The position numbers were made by a program, and so were the translations under genes. Positions 33,100 through 41,511 of a stretch of 64,000 nt of DNA are shown here, one piece after another. Positions within the stretch are counted from its first letter, which is position 1, and the number at the start of each line of letters is the position of its first letter. The notes below the pieces were generated by a model. That model ran no database searches, was not told the DNA's origin, and was given only the letters and a program-made list of their open reading frames with translations. The stretch comes from Bradyrhizobium stylosanthis (GTDB lineage: Bacteria > Pseudomonadota > Alphaproteobacteria > Rhizobiales > Xanthobacteraceae). Where the stretch lies: positions 224,044 to 288,043 of the forward strand of contig NZ_LVEM01000003.1 in the NCBI RefSeq assembly GCF_001641335.1, in the 5' to 3' direction.

Positions 33100-34232
33100 A
33101 TTCCGATCGATGCGAAGAAGATCGCGAACAGGCCGTCGAGCACGATCACCAGGAAGATCGACTTCACCACCGACGTGGTCGTCTGCCGCCCGAGCGACTC
33201 GGCGCTGCCCTTGACGCGCAGGCCCTCGCTGCAGGCAACGATCCCAATCACCAGCGCCATGAACGGCGCTTTCAGGATGCCCACCTCGAAATGGGTGACG
33301 GAAATGGCCTCATGCAGACGCGCGATGTAGATCGCCGGTCCCATGTCGCCATAGAACTGCGCGACCAGGCCGCCGCCATAGAGTGCCGCAATCGATCCGA
33401 TGAAGGCCAGGATCGGCAGCGCGATAACCAGAGCCGCAACGCGCGGCAGGATCAGGACGTCAACGGGATCGAGCCCCATGGTCGAGAGAGCATCGATCTC
33501 CTCGCGCATCTTCATCGAACCGAGCTCGGCGGTATAGGCGCTTCCCGAACGTCCCGCGACCATGATGGCGACGATCAGCACCCCGAGTTCGCGCAGCACC
33601 AGGATGCCGACCATGTCGACAGTATAGGACTCTGCGCCGAACCTGCGGAAATGGAAGAAGCCCTGCTGGGCGATGATGGCACCGATCAGGAAGGTGATCA
33701 GCACGACGATGGGAATGGCCTGCCAGCCGATGCGGTAGAGCTGGTAGACCAGCGACGTCAGCCGCAGCGTTCGCGGCCGGCGCAGCACGCCGATGACGGC
33801 CATGAACAAAGCACCGAGCATTTGAAGAAAGATCGTGACGTCTTCACGCGCATCGACCGTGGTCTTGCCGAGGTCACCGAGCCTGAGCAGCACCGGATTT
33901 GGCGCAGCCGCAGGCGGCGGCGTGTGGCGGTTGACTTGGCGGACCTCGTCCAGGAGACCGCTGAAATGGTCGGCGACACCGACGAATTCGGCCGATCTGC
34001 CCGACGATGCGGCCCGGCGCGACAACTTCTCCAGGACCCAGGCGCCCAGCGTGTCCAGCGCGCTGATGCCCGACATGTCCAGGGTCACAATTCTCGACCG
34101 CTCGACCTCGGCGCCGACCGAGCGGGACAGCGTTTCGAGCCTTGTCACATTCGCTGCAGTCCAGGGCCCTTCAGGGCGCAGTTTCAGCGCATCGCCAGAC
34201 GGCGTTGCCAGCAACAGCGGTTCGGAGTTCAC
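33096..34232 (-). CDS. mlaE: MlaE-like lipid ABC permease with N-terminal STAS (MlaB-like) domain
   Basis: A 378-residue fusion. Residues about 1-110 form a STAS domain (L-D-M-S-G-I-S-A-L-D-T-L-G-A) equivalent to MlaB, which binds and activates the ATPase. Residues about 130-378 are the MlaE permease with its hallmark G-A-I-I-A-Q-Q-G-F and the E-L-G-V-L-I-V-A-I-M-V-A-G-R-S-G-S-A-Y-T coupling region. The start is GTG at 34232 after GAGGTGA. It heads the operon, and an FNR/FixK-type box is centred 75 bases upstream, so lipid transport may rise at low oxygen. No MlaC or MlaA genes are in the window. Confidence 0.93.
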   Translation of the reverse strand: MNSEPLLLATPSGDALKLRPEGPWTAANVTRLETLSRSVGAEVERSRIVTLDMSGISALDTLGAWVLEKLSRRAASSGRSAEFVGVADHFSGLLDEVRQVNRHTPPPAAAPNPVLLRLGDLGKTTVDAREDVTIFLQMLGALFMAVIGVLRRPRTLRLTSLVYQLYRIGWQAIPIVVLITFLIGAIIAQQGFFHFRRFGAESYTVDMVGILVLRELGVLIVAIMVAGRSGSAYTAELGSMKMREEIDALSTMGLDPVDVLILPRVAALVIALPILAFIGSIAALYGGGLVAQFYGDMGPAIYIARLHEAISVTHFEVGILKAPFMALVIGIVACSEGLRVKGSAESLGRQTTTSVVKSIFLVIVLDGLFAIFFASIGM

Positions 34233-34300
34233 GCTTCACCTCATCGGGACGATTGGTCCCCATTCAGCCGCCACTTCTAGGCCAGCATGTGGCGGCCGGT

Positions 34301-34314
34301 TTGACCTGTCTCAA
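34301..34314. promoter_or_regulatory. FNR/FixK-type box for the mla operon
   Basis: TTGA-CCTGTC-TCAA, centred 75 bases upstream of the mlaE GTG. The inner bases depart from the best FNR consensus, so affinity may be modest. Confidence 0.65.
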
Positions 34315-34334
34315 CACCGGGGCCGCCTCCCCGC

Positions 34335-34348
34335 TTGACGCAAATCAA
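34335..34348. promoter_or_regulatory. FNR/FixK-type box for the DUF883-like gene
   Basis: TTGA-CGCAAA-TCAA, centred 62 bases upstream of the ATG at 34404. It lies 34 bases from the box serving the divergent mla operon. Confidence 0.75.
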
Positions 34349-34403
34349 GCCCGCGCGCGTCAGCGGCCCTAGGTTCGTTTCATTCAATGGAGGCATCAGA
34401 TCC

Positions 34404-34679
34404 ATGTTCGACAGCGACAGGATGAGCGAAGAACTGCGGACGTTGAAGGTGGACGTCACGCGTCTCTTGAGCACGGCCGGCGAGGAGATGCTCGAGAGCT
34501 CGAAGGAGCGCACCGAGGCCCTGGCCGATCAGATCAAGGCCGCGCTGGCCGAACTCGGCGAGACCGTCGGCGAGGAGCAGGAACAGCTTCAGGGCCTCAT
34601 TGCGGATCGCCCGATTACGTCGCTCGCTTCGGCCTTCGCGCTCGGCGTGGTCGTGGGCTTCATGCTGAGGAGACACTAG
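34404..34679 (+). CDS. DUF883-like (ElaB/YqjD type) membrane-anchored protein
   Basis: A 91-residue protein with an amphipathic charged helix (about 5-65, rich in E, K and A, likely coiled-coil) and a C-terminal hydrophobic anchor (S-L-A-S-A-F-A-L-G-V-V-V-G-F-M-L) ending R-R-H. This is the DUF883 arrangement of ElaB/YqjD, stress-induced inner-membrane proteins of E. coli that bind ribosomes. The ATG at 34404 follows GGAGG at a long spacing; upstream frame to 34335 would cover the box. It is directly followed by the holin-like gene, and the pair is probably one unit induced at low oxygen. Confidence 0.85.
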   Translation: MFDSDRMSEELRTLKVDVTRLLSTAGEEMLESSKERTEALADQIKAALAELGETVGEEQEQLQGLIADRPITSLASAFALGVVVGFMLRRH

Positions 34680-35177
34680 GTGAATAGCGAGAATGTCGTC
34701 AAACATCTGCGCGTGCTGTGGCGCACGGACAGGATCATCGCAGAGATCAGGATGCGCCATCTCCTGATGGGACTCGGCCTGCGCGCGTTTGCAGCATTGA
34801 TTGCGGCATTCGGGCTCCTGATGCTGGAGCTGTCGGCCTATTTCGCGCTGGTCCAGATCTGGAGCGCCATTGCGGCGGCCGCCATTCTGGGTGCCCTCAA
34901 TTTCGTCATCGCCGCTGTTCTGTTCATCGTCGCGGGCCGCGCTCCGTCCGGCCGCGACATCGAGCTCGCCAATGAGATTCACGGCGCATCCATCGAGGCG
35001 CTTCAGCTCGAGGCCCGCGCGCTGCAAGCGCAGGTCTCAGGCGCAGTGCATCATCCGCTCAGCACGATCGTGCCGGTGCTGGTGCCCCTGATCGCGATCA
35101 TCGTCAAGTCGTTGCGAACCAGCGCCAGAACGTCTGCGAGGGCACCTGCAGCCGCAAATTCGGAAGCGCCCTCCTAG
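34680..35177 (+). CDS. Holin-like membrane protein (Phage_holin_3_6-type)
   Basis: A 165-residue membrane protein. Two hydrophobic segments (about 35-60 and 68-90) are followed by an amphipathic region and a third hydrophobic stretch (H-P-L-S-T-I-V-P-V-L-V-P-L-I-A-I-I-V). The layout resembles the holin-superfamily (YqjE-like) proteins often found after DUF883 genes, as in the E. coli yqjD-yqjE pair. Start is GTG immediately after the TAG of the previous gene, with GAGGAG upstream. No phage genes are nearby, so a lysis role is unlikely. A membrane-stress role is inferred from the pairing. Confidence 0.8.
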   Translation: MNSENVVKHLRVLWRTDRIIAEIRMRHLLMGLGLRAFAALIAAFGLLMLELSAYFALVQIWSAIAAAAILGALNFVIAAVLFIVAGRAPSGRDIELANEIHGASIEALQLEARALQAQVSGAVHHPLSTIVPVLVPLIAIIVKSLRTSARTSARAPAAANSEAPS

Positions 35178-35185
35178 GGGCGTGC

Positions 35186-37879
35186 TCAGAGCTTGAGCCT
35201 GACGTCGCAGATGTCGGGCTCGGTCGGATCCGGTTTGACCTCGAACCCGAGCTGCCGGCACATCTCGAGCATCACGGTGTTCTCCTGGAGCACATCGCCC
35301 GAGATGGCCTTCAGGCCTTCCGACTTCGCATATTCGATGATCAGTTGCATCAGGGCCCATCCGAGCCCCCTGCCCTTGAGATCGGACCGCAGCAGGATTG
35401 CGTATTCGCCGCTCTCGTAGATCGAGTCCGAATGGAGCCGGACCACGCCGACCATCTCGCCGGTCGCCTCGTCGAACGCAATGAAGGCCATCGCGCGGGC
35501 ATAATCGAGCTGGGTCAGGCGCGCGATGAATTCGTGGGTGAACTCCTTCATCGGCGCGAAGAAGCGCAGGCGAAGATCGTGAGGCGTCACGTGACGCAGG
35601 AACGCGTGGATGGTCGGCTCATCCTCGGGGCGCAGCGGCCGCACGAAGATCGGCCAATCGTCCTTGAGCTTGAGCCGGCGCTCCCATTGCGACGGATAGG
35701 CCCGGACCGCGAAATTGGCGGGGCCGGAACCCGCGAATTTCCGCTGCGGCGGCCCGACCGCGACGCGGGCGTCCACCGCGGTCACACCGGTCTCGTCGGC
35801 CAGCAAGGGATTGATGTCGAATTCGCGGATCTCGGGAATATCGGCGGCCATCTGCGCCAGCTTGACCAGCACCATCGCGACGGCGTCCGGCTTCACTGCC
35901 GGTACGTCCCGATAGGCGCGGAGCAGCCGTGACACCCGCGTGCGGTCGATCAGATCGCGGGCTAGCTGCAGATCGAGCGGCGGCAACGCAAGGGCCTTGT
36001 CATTGATGATCTCCACCGCCGTGCCGCCCCGGCCGAAGACGACAACGATGCCAAAGGTGGGATCGTCGGCAAGGCCGAGGATCAGCTCGCGCGCCTTCGC
36101 CTTGACGACCATCGCCTGGACGATGACCCCGCCGATGCGCGCCTCGGGCCGCAGCTTCCTGGCCCGGGCGAGAATGTCGGAGGCCGCCGCACGCACCGCC
36201 TCCGGCGTCGTCAGATTGAGCACCACACCGCCGACATCGGATTTGTGAACGATGTCGCGCGACAGGATCTTCAGCACGACGGTCCCGCCTTGCGCAAATA
36301 TCTCGTCCGCGCAGGCCACAGCCTGCTCGACGTCATCGGCGGCGTAAGTCGGCACCATGGCGATGTCATAGGCTTCGAGCAGGTGCTTGATCTCGACAGG
36401 CTCGAGCCATTCGCGGCCATCCGCAATGGCCGCGGCGACGATCTGCCTGGCTGCCCGGGCGTCAGGCACGAACGTGTCGGGCATCGCGGGAGGAACCTGG
36501 CTGAGCTCCTCGACCACTTCGCGATGCCGGACCAGATGCATGAAACCACGCACCGCGTCGTCCTCGGTCGGGTAGTTCGGAATCCCCGCGCCGGAGAGCG
36601 CCTGAGCGATGTTCTGATCGGCCCCGACCCAGGCGGCCAATACGGGCTTTGCCCACCGCCCGTGCTGCTTGCGATATTTGCCGACGAGCTCCGTTACGGT
36701 CGCCGCGATATCGGCCGCCGAGGCGATCGCAGTCTGCACATTGAGGACGAGAACCGCGTCATTGTCGGGGTCGGCGAGCAGCACCTCGAGCGCAGCCGCG
36801 TAGCGCGATGCATCGGCATCGCCCACGATGTCGACGGGATTTGCACCGGACCAGGTCGGCGGCAGCACCTCATTGAGCTTCTTGCGGGCGTCCGCCGAGA
36901 TCGACGCCGGAACCCCGCCGAGCTCGACCAATCGATCGACGGCAAGCACCCCGATGCCGCCGCCATTGGTGAGGATCGCCAATCGCTTTCCGGATGGCGA
37001 TTCGACGCGGCCGAGCGTCTCGGCGCAGTCGAACAGTTCGCGCAGATCGGAAACCCGCAAGGCGCCCGCACGGCGGAACGCCGCGTCATAGACGGCATCG
37101 GCGCCGGCGAGCGCGCCCGTATGGGTCGCAGCCGCCTTCGCCCCCTGCGCCATGCGGCCGGATTTCACCACGACAACCGGCTTGACGCGTGACGCAGCGC
37201 GCGCCGCAGACATGAATTTACGCGCGTCCTTGATGGCCTCGATATAGAGCAGGATCGCGCGGGTCTTGTGATCCATCGCGAAATAGTCGAGCAGGTCGGC
37301 GATATCGACATCGATCTGGTCGCCGATCGAGACGATGCCGGAGAAGCCGACGCCGCGCTGCGCGGCCCAATCCACCATGCCGGCGGCGATCGCGCCGGAT
37401 TGCGAAATCAGCGCGAGATTTCCTGCTCCCGGCATATGTGCGGCAAAGCTGGCATTGAGGCTCACGCCGGGCATCATGATGCCGAGACAGTTCGGCCCGA
37501 TCAGCCGCATGCCGTATTTGCGGGCTGCGGCGATCGTGGCCTCGTGCAGCGACCCCGGTCCATGGCCCAATCCTGCCGAGACAATGAGCGCGCCCGCCGA
37601 GCCGCGCCGCCCGGCCTGGTCGATGATACCGGGAACCTCGCGCGCCGGCGCGGTGATGACCACCAGCTCGGGCACGAAGTCCAGCCGGTCCAGGCTCTTC
37701 ACGGAGGGAACGCCGGCGATCTCCGCATGGCGCGGATTCACCAGGCCAAACCGTCCCGCGAATTCGGCCTTGCGAATGTTCTCCAGAACGGCTCGTCCGA
37801 CGGAGACCGGACGGGCGCTCGCTCCGACGAGCGCAACCGAATGCGGCGACAGCAGATTCTTCAGGCGATAGGTTGACAT
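35186..37879 (-). CDS. Pat-type protein lysine acetyltransferase (acyl-CoA synthetase-like plus GNAT)
   Basis: An 897-residue fusion. A CoA-binding domain (1-130; L-V-G-A-S-A-R-P), a succinyl-CoA-ligase-like domain (about 150-300; S-Q-S-G-A-I-A), an ATP-grasp region (about 480-700) and a C-terminal GNAT domain (about 735-890; L-R-S-D-L-K-G-R-G-L-G-W-A-L-M) occur in the order of PatZ/YfiQ. These enzymes acetylate lysines of targets such as acetyl-CoA synthetase; the ligase part senses metabolites and is often inactive. It lies 69 bases downstream of the uspA-like gene on the same strand and may share its FNR-box promoter, linking protein acetylation to oxygen limitation. Confidence 0.92.
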   Translation of the reverse strand: MSTYRLKNLLSPHSVALVGASARPVSVGRAVLENIRKAEFAGRFGLVNPRHAEIAGVPSVKSLDRLDFVPELVVITAPAREVPGIIDQAGRRGSAGALIVSAGLGHGPGSLHEATIAAARKYGMRLIGPNCLGIMMPGVSLNASFAAHMPGAGNLALISQSGAIAAGMVDWAAQRGVGFSGIVSIGDQIDVDIADLLDYFAMDHKTRAILLYIEAIKDARKFMSAARAASRVKPVVVVKSGRMAQGAKAAATHTGALAGADAVYDAAFRRAGALRVSDLRELFDCAETLGRVESPSGKRLAILTNGGGIGVLAVDRLVELGGVPASISADARKKLNEVLPPTWSGANPVDIVGDADASRYAAALEVLLADPDNDAVLVLNVQTAIASAADIAATVTELVGKYRKQHGRWAKPVLAAWVGADQNIAQALSGAGIPNYPTEDDAVRGFMHLVRHREVVEELSQVPPAMPDTFVPDARAARQIVAAAIADGREWLEPVEIKHLLEAYDIAMVPTYAADDVEQAVACADEIFAQGGTVVLKILSRDIVHKSDVGGVVLNLTTPEAVRAAASDILARARKLRPEARIGGVIVQAMVVKAKARELILGLADDPTFGIVVVFGRGGTAVEIINDKALALPPLDLQLARDLIDRTRVSRLLRAYRDVPAVKPDAVAMVLVKLAQMAADIPEIREFDINPLLADETGVTAVDARVAVGPPQRKFAGSGPANFAVRAYPSQWERRLKLKDDWPIFVRPLRPEDEPTIHAFLRHVTPHDLRLRFFAPMKEFTHEFIARLTQLDYARAMAFIAFDEATGEMVGVVRLHSDSIYESGEYAILLRSDLKGRGLGWALMQLIIEYAKSEGLKAISGDVLQENTVMLEMCRQLGFEVKPDPTEPDICDVRLKL

Positions 37880-37948
37880 GACAGCAAATGCGCCCGGTCG
37901 GTGGCGGTTCCGATGGTCGAAAGATCGGGCTGGAAAGCAGCGGCCAGC

Positions 37949-38788
37949 CTAGTGGGAGATCATAACCCAGCACGGCGGCTGGCCAATGACAGTCTTTGTC
38001 ACACCGCCCCAAACGATCTCATTCAGGCGCGAATGATGGTAGGCCCCCATCACGATCGCATCCATCGCATTGGAATTCGCCCAGCCTCCAAGCACCTTGC
38101 CGATCGAGCTACCGCCCCCACCTACCGTTTCGAACGAGGCGTAGACGCCGTGTTCCCTCAGATGGTCGACGAGGGAGGCCCCGGACTGCACGAGGGCGTC
38201 AGTCCTGTCGTCCGTCACGGTCACCACACGGACCGAGGCCGCGGCCTGCAGGACCGGCAGCGCGTCGCCAATCGCCCGTGCGGCGCGCGCGGAGTGATCC
38301 CAGGCGATCATGACATTCTCGAATTCCGGTCGCAGCGCCTCTACGCGCTGCTCCGGACACAGCAGCAGCGGTCGCCCGGATTCGAACAGGAGCGTCTCGA
38401 TGATGTGCTCCGTGCGGCTGTCATGCGGCTTCACGGGGACCAGCGTGAGATCGCTGAAACGCGCATGTTCGGCAAGGATCGACGCGATCTGGTCCGGCGG
38501 CACCTTGCCCGACCGGCTCTCGGCGCGAATGCCGGCGCGGGACGCCGCATCGGTGAAGGCATTCAGAAGACTCTGCAGATCAGCCGCCCCGGCAGGTCCG
38601 TCCGCCCCGGCGGCTCCGGGATCTTCGGGAAGCAGCACTTTCGGCCGCGCGAACACCTCTTCCTCGAGCGCAAGCGCGTTGATCCTGGCACCGAGGGCGG
38701 CGGCGACGGACACGCATTTCTCGATCGCGGCGAGAGTCGGTCCGGCCGGCTGGCCGATGAGCGGCAGAAAAACGTCCTTGATGGGCAT
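37949..38788 (-). CDS. Tandem-domain universal stress protein
   Basis: A 279-residue protein with two UspA domains. The first is about 1-145 (F-L-P-L-I-G-Q-P start; degenerate). The second is about 155-279, with V-M-I-A-W-D-H-S-A and a C-terminal G-A-Y-H-H-S-R-L followed by G-G-V-T-K-T-V-I, resembling the G-x2-G-x9-G-S/T nucleotide loop. UspA proteins aid survival in starvation and anaerobiosis. The ATG follows GAGGAGA, and an FNR/FixK-type box is centred 54 bases upstream. Probably cotranscribed with the Pat-type gene. Confidence 0.92.
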   Translation of the reverse strand: MPIKDVFLPLIGQPAGPTLAAIEKCVSVAAALGARINALALEEEVFARPKVLLPEDPGAAGADGPAGAADLQSLLNAFTDAASRAGIRAESRSGKVPPDQIASILAEHARFSDLTLVPVKPHDSRTEHIIETLLFESGRPLLLCPEQRVEALRPEFENVMIAWDHSARAARAIGDALPVLQAAASVRVVTVTDDRTDALVQSGASLVDHLREHGVYASFETVGGGGSSIGKVLGGWANSNAMDAIVMGAYHHSRLNEIVWGGVTKTVIGQPPCWVMISH

Positions 38789-38835
38789 CGGGATTCTCCT
38801 CGATCGCCAAACTAGTCCGGCTTTCGTCAGGACGC

Positions 38836-38849
38836 TTGATCCTCGTCAA
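38836..38849. promoter_or_regulatory. FNR/FixK-type box for the uspA-like gene
   Basis: TTGA-TCCTCG-TCAA, centred 54 bases upstream of the ATG at 38788. Confidence 0.75.
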
Positions 38850-38883
38850 GCTCATGGGGAACTCCGGCAGGTCTGATCGGGCC

Positions 38884-38897
38884 TTGACGGAAGTCAA
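38884..38897. promoter_or_regulatory. FNR/FixK-type box for the APH-kinase gene
   Basis: TTGA-CGGAAG-TCAA, centred 99 bases upstream of the ATG at 38990. It lies 48 bases (centre to centre) from the divergent uspA box. Confidence 0.75.
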
Positions 38898-38989
38898 GGA
38901 CTGGCCGCGCGCTGCCATTCTATGGATAGTTCGCTTGGAGCGGCGCAGCCGCGCTCCGGCCCTGACCGTATCCCGGGATAACAGCTTCG

Positions 38990-40525
38990 ATGACGTACGA
39001 AACGGCTGCCCAGCAACGGATCCTCACCGCACTCGGCAGCCGTCCCGGCGTGACGCGGATCGATACTCACGCGGCATCGGTCTTCCTCGACGGGCCGCGC
39101 GCGCTGAAGGTCAAGCGAGCCGTGCGGTTTCCCTTCCTCGACTATTCGACGCTCGAGAAACGCAAGGCGGCCTGCGAGGAAGAGATCAGGATCAACCGGC
39201 CTCTGGCGCCTCAGATCTATGATCGTGTCGTGGCGATCACCGAGGAGACGGACGGATCGCTGCAGGTCGACGGCCGCGGGCGGCCGGTCGAGTATGCGGT
39301 CGACATGTCCCGCTTCGACGAAAGCCGGACACTGGACCATCTGGCGAAGGCCGGGCCGCTGGACGCGAGCCTTGCGTCCGCAACCGCTGACGCCATCGCC
39401 GCGTCGCATGCGGCGGCGAAGCAAGCCGACGGCAAGGCATGGGTCGCTTCCATCCCCGGGCTCATCGAGGCAAACAGCAATGGCTTGCGGCAGGGCCATC
39501 ACCTCGAAGCGGAGGCGATCGAGCGGCTCGGCAAGGCCTCGCACGCGATGTTCCGGCGTGTGCAGCCGCTGCTTGAAGCGCGCGGCCGTCAGGGCTTCGT
39601 GCGCCGCTGCCACGGCGACCTGCATCTTGCGAACATCGTCCTGATCGGCGAACAGCCCGTCTTGTTCGATGCCATCGAGTTCGATGCGCAGCTGGCGACC
39701 GTCGACGTGCTCTACGATCTCGCATTCACCCTGATGGACCTGTTGTGCCATGATCAGGCCGCGGCAGCCAACATCGTCCTGAACCAATATCTGACCGCAT
39801 CGCCGGTCGAAACTCTGGATGCGCTGGCCGCACTGCCCCTGTTCCTGTCCATTCGCGCGGCGATCCGTGCGCAGGTCGCACTGGCACGGCTGGCACGCCC
39901 CGATGCCGACCGGAGCGGAATTCTCGGCGAGGCACGTCGCTATTTCGACCTCGCCCGCGTTCTGATCGAGCCTCCCGCCCCGCGCCTGATTGCGGTAGGC
40001 GGGCTATCCGGCACCGGCAAGTCCGTCCTCGCCCGCGCACTGGCGCCTCACGTCGCACCGCTGCCGGGAGCCGTCGTGCTGCGTAGCGACGTCATTCGCA
40101 AGCAGCTGTTTCAGGTGGGACACACCGACCGTCTGCCACCGTCCACGTACCGGCCCGACGTCACGGCGCGCGTCTACGAGATGCTGATGCAGCGGGCGCG
40201 GCAGGCGCTGGTACAAGGCCATTCCGTCATCGTCGACGCCGTTTTTGCGCGGGAATCCGAACGGGACGAGCTGGCCGTCCTGGCCAGCGAATGCAACATC
40301 CCGTTGAGCGGATTATTCCTCGTCGCCGACCTTGCGACCCGGCAGGCCCGCATTGGCGGCCGCCATGGCGACGCCTCCGACGCCACGCAGGAGGTTGCTG
40401 CGCAGCAAGAGCACTATAATATCGGTCACATCGGGTGGGCGACCATCGACGCATCCGGCACACAGGAGCAAACGCTCCAGAACTGCCGGGACGCGATCGC
40501 AAGGCAAGCAAGGCAATCTGATTGA
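38990..40525 (+). CDS. Aminoglycoside-phosphotransferase-like domain fused to P-loop kinase
   Basis: A 511-residue fusion. Residues about 20-325 are an APH/choline-kinase-like domain with the catalytic-loop motif C-H-G-D-L-H-L-A-N-I and the metal motif L-F-D-A-I-E-F-D. Residues about 335-505 form a P-loop kinase with Walker A G-L-S-G-T-G-K-S and a later D-A-V-F-A-R-E-S-E-R section, like zeta-toxin or gluconate-kinase folds. The natural substrates are unknown; antibiotic resistance is not implied by this fold alone. It overlaps the CHAD gene by TTGA and has an FNR/FixK-type box upstream, so it belongs to the low-oxygen set. Confidence 0.88.
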   Translation: MTYETAAQQRILTALGSRPGVTRIDTHAASVFLDGPRALKVKRAVRFPFLDYSTLEKRKAACEEEIRINRPLAPQIYDRVVAITEETDGSLQVDGRGRPVEYAVDMSRFDESRTLDHLAKAGPLDASLASATADAIAASHAAAKQADGKAWVASIPGLIEANSNGLRQGHHLEAEAIERLGKASHAMFRRVQPLLEARGRQGFVRRCHGDLHLANIVLIGEQPVLFDAIEFDAQLATVDVLYDLAFTLMDLLCHDQAAAANIVLNQYLTASPVETLDALAALPLFLSIRAAIRAQVALARLARPDADRSGILGEARRYFDLARVLIEPPAPRLIAVGGLSGTGKSVLARALAPHVAPLPGAVVLRSDVIRKQLFQVGHTDRLPPSTYRPDVTARVYEMLMQRARQALVQGHSVIVDAVFARESERDELAVLASECNIPLSGLFLVADLATRQARIGGRHGDASDATQEVAAQQEHYNIGHIGWATIDASGTQEQTLQNCRDAIARQARQSD

Positions 40526-41511
40526 CGCGGGCAAGGATGTCGCGACCTACCACGAGTTCGACGGCAACCGCGGGCGCTAATCCGGCGGCACGGCGCAATG
40601 TCCTGCCAGGCCGCCTCAGCCCCGGCATGGCCTGCGATACCGCATTCCGGATCATCGCGCGCCGCCATTTCGATGCCGTTCTCGCCCAGCATGACGGTAC
40701 CTGCGGCGGTGACCCGGAGGCGCTGCATCAGATCCGGATTGCACTGATGCATCTGCGCACCGCGATTCGATTCTTCTCGCCGATGGTCGACGACGGACAG
40801 CGGCCAAACGTCTGGGCCGAGCTGAAATGGCTGAACAGCCAGCTCGGCATGGTCAGGGACCTCGACGTCGCGATCGAGCGGGTCATCGCCGAAAGCGGCG
40901 GCGAACTTGACGTAATCGCCGAGCTCCAGCACTGGGACGAAAAGCGCGCCGAGAGCCACCGCCTGCTGGCGCGCGCGCTGCAATCGGCGCGCTATCGCCG
41001 CCTGGTCGAGCAAACCTCGGCCTGGATCGAGAGCGGTCCCTGGTCGACCCGCCGCAGCAAGGAGGCGGTCAGGCTGCGGCGCTGCCCGCTGGCCGATCAC
41101 GCGACGGCGCGACTGACCGAGTGGGAAGAGACGCTGCTCAGAAAGGCGCGGAAGCTGCACAAGCTCGATGTCGAGAAACGTCACAAGCTGCGGCTTCTCA
41201 ATAAGCGGATGACCTATTCGGTCGGATCGCTCGCGGACCTGTTCGCCGACGAATCCCTGACGAAGCAGAAATCGATCCTCAAGCAATTGAAGAAGGCGCA
41301 GAAATCCCTCGGACAGCTGAACGACGATGCGCGTGGGCAAACGCTGGCGGCGTCATTGAACGAAGCCGTTCCCGAGGCAGGCATTCGCTTCCTCGACCAC
41401 AAACGGGAAAAGAAGCTGCTGCGAGCCGCCTCGAAGGCCTACCGGAAACTGGACAAGGCCAAACCGTTCCGCTCGTCAGACCTTGCACCGAACGCGCAGC
41501 TCGAAGATTAG
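40522..41511 (+). CDS. CHAD domain protein
   Basis: A 329-residue, strongly basic helical protein with a CHAD domain from about residue 40 to 320. It shows the conserved H-Q-I-R-I-A-L-M-H-L-R-T-A-I-R-F-F helix, L-G-M-V-R-D-L-D-V and K-R-H-K-L-R-L-L-N-K-R-M-T-Y. CHAD domains bind inorganic polyphosphate and are found on polyphosphate granules. The start is TTG at 40522, overlapping the previous stop, or ATG at 40537; the first has AAGG at a good distance. It ends with a 4-base overlap with the convergent PHA synthase gene, and both may relate to storage granules. Confidence 0.9.
   Translation: MTRARMSRPTTSSTATAGANPAARRNVLPGRLSPGMACDTAFRIIARRHFDAVLAQHDGTCGGDPEALHQIRIALMHLRTAIRFFSPMVDDGQRPNVWAELKWLNSQLGMVRDLDVAIERVIAESGGELDVIAELQHWDEKRAESHRLLARALQSARYRRLVEQTSAWIESGPWSTRRSKEAVRLRRCPLADHATARLTEWEETLLRKARKLHKLDVEKRHKLRLLNKRMTYSVGSLADLFADESLTKQKSILKQLKKAQKSLGQLNDDARGQTLAASLNEAVPEAGIRFLDHKREKKLLRAASKAYRKLDKAKPFRSSDLAPNAQLED

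Noticed and set aside
34680..35177. Holin-like gene as a prophage remnant
   Set aside because: No phage structural, integrase or lysin genes nearby; pairing with a DUF883 gene points to a host stress pair.
38990..40525. APH-like domain as an aminoglycoside resistance gene
   Set aside because: The fold is shared with many metabolic kinases, it is fused to a second kinase, and context is a low-oxygen island.
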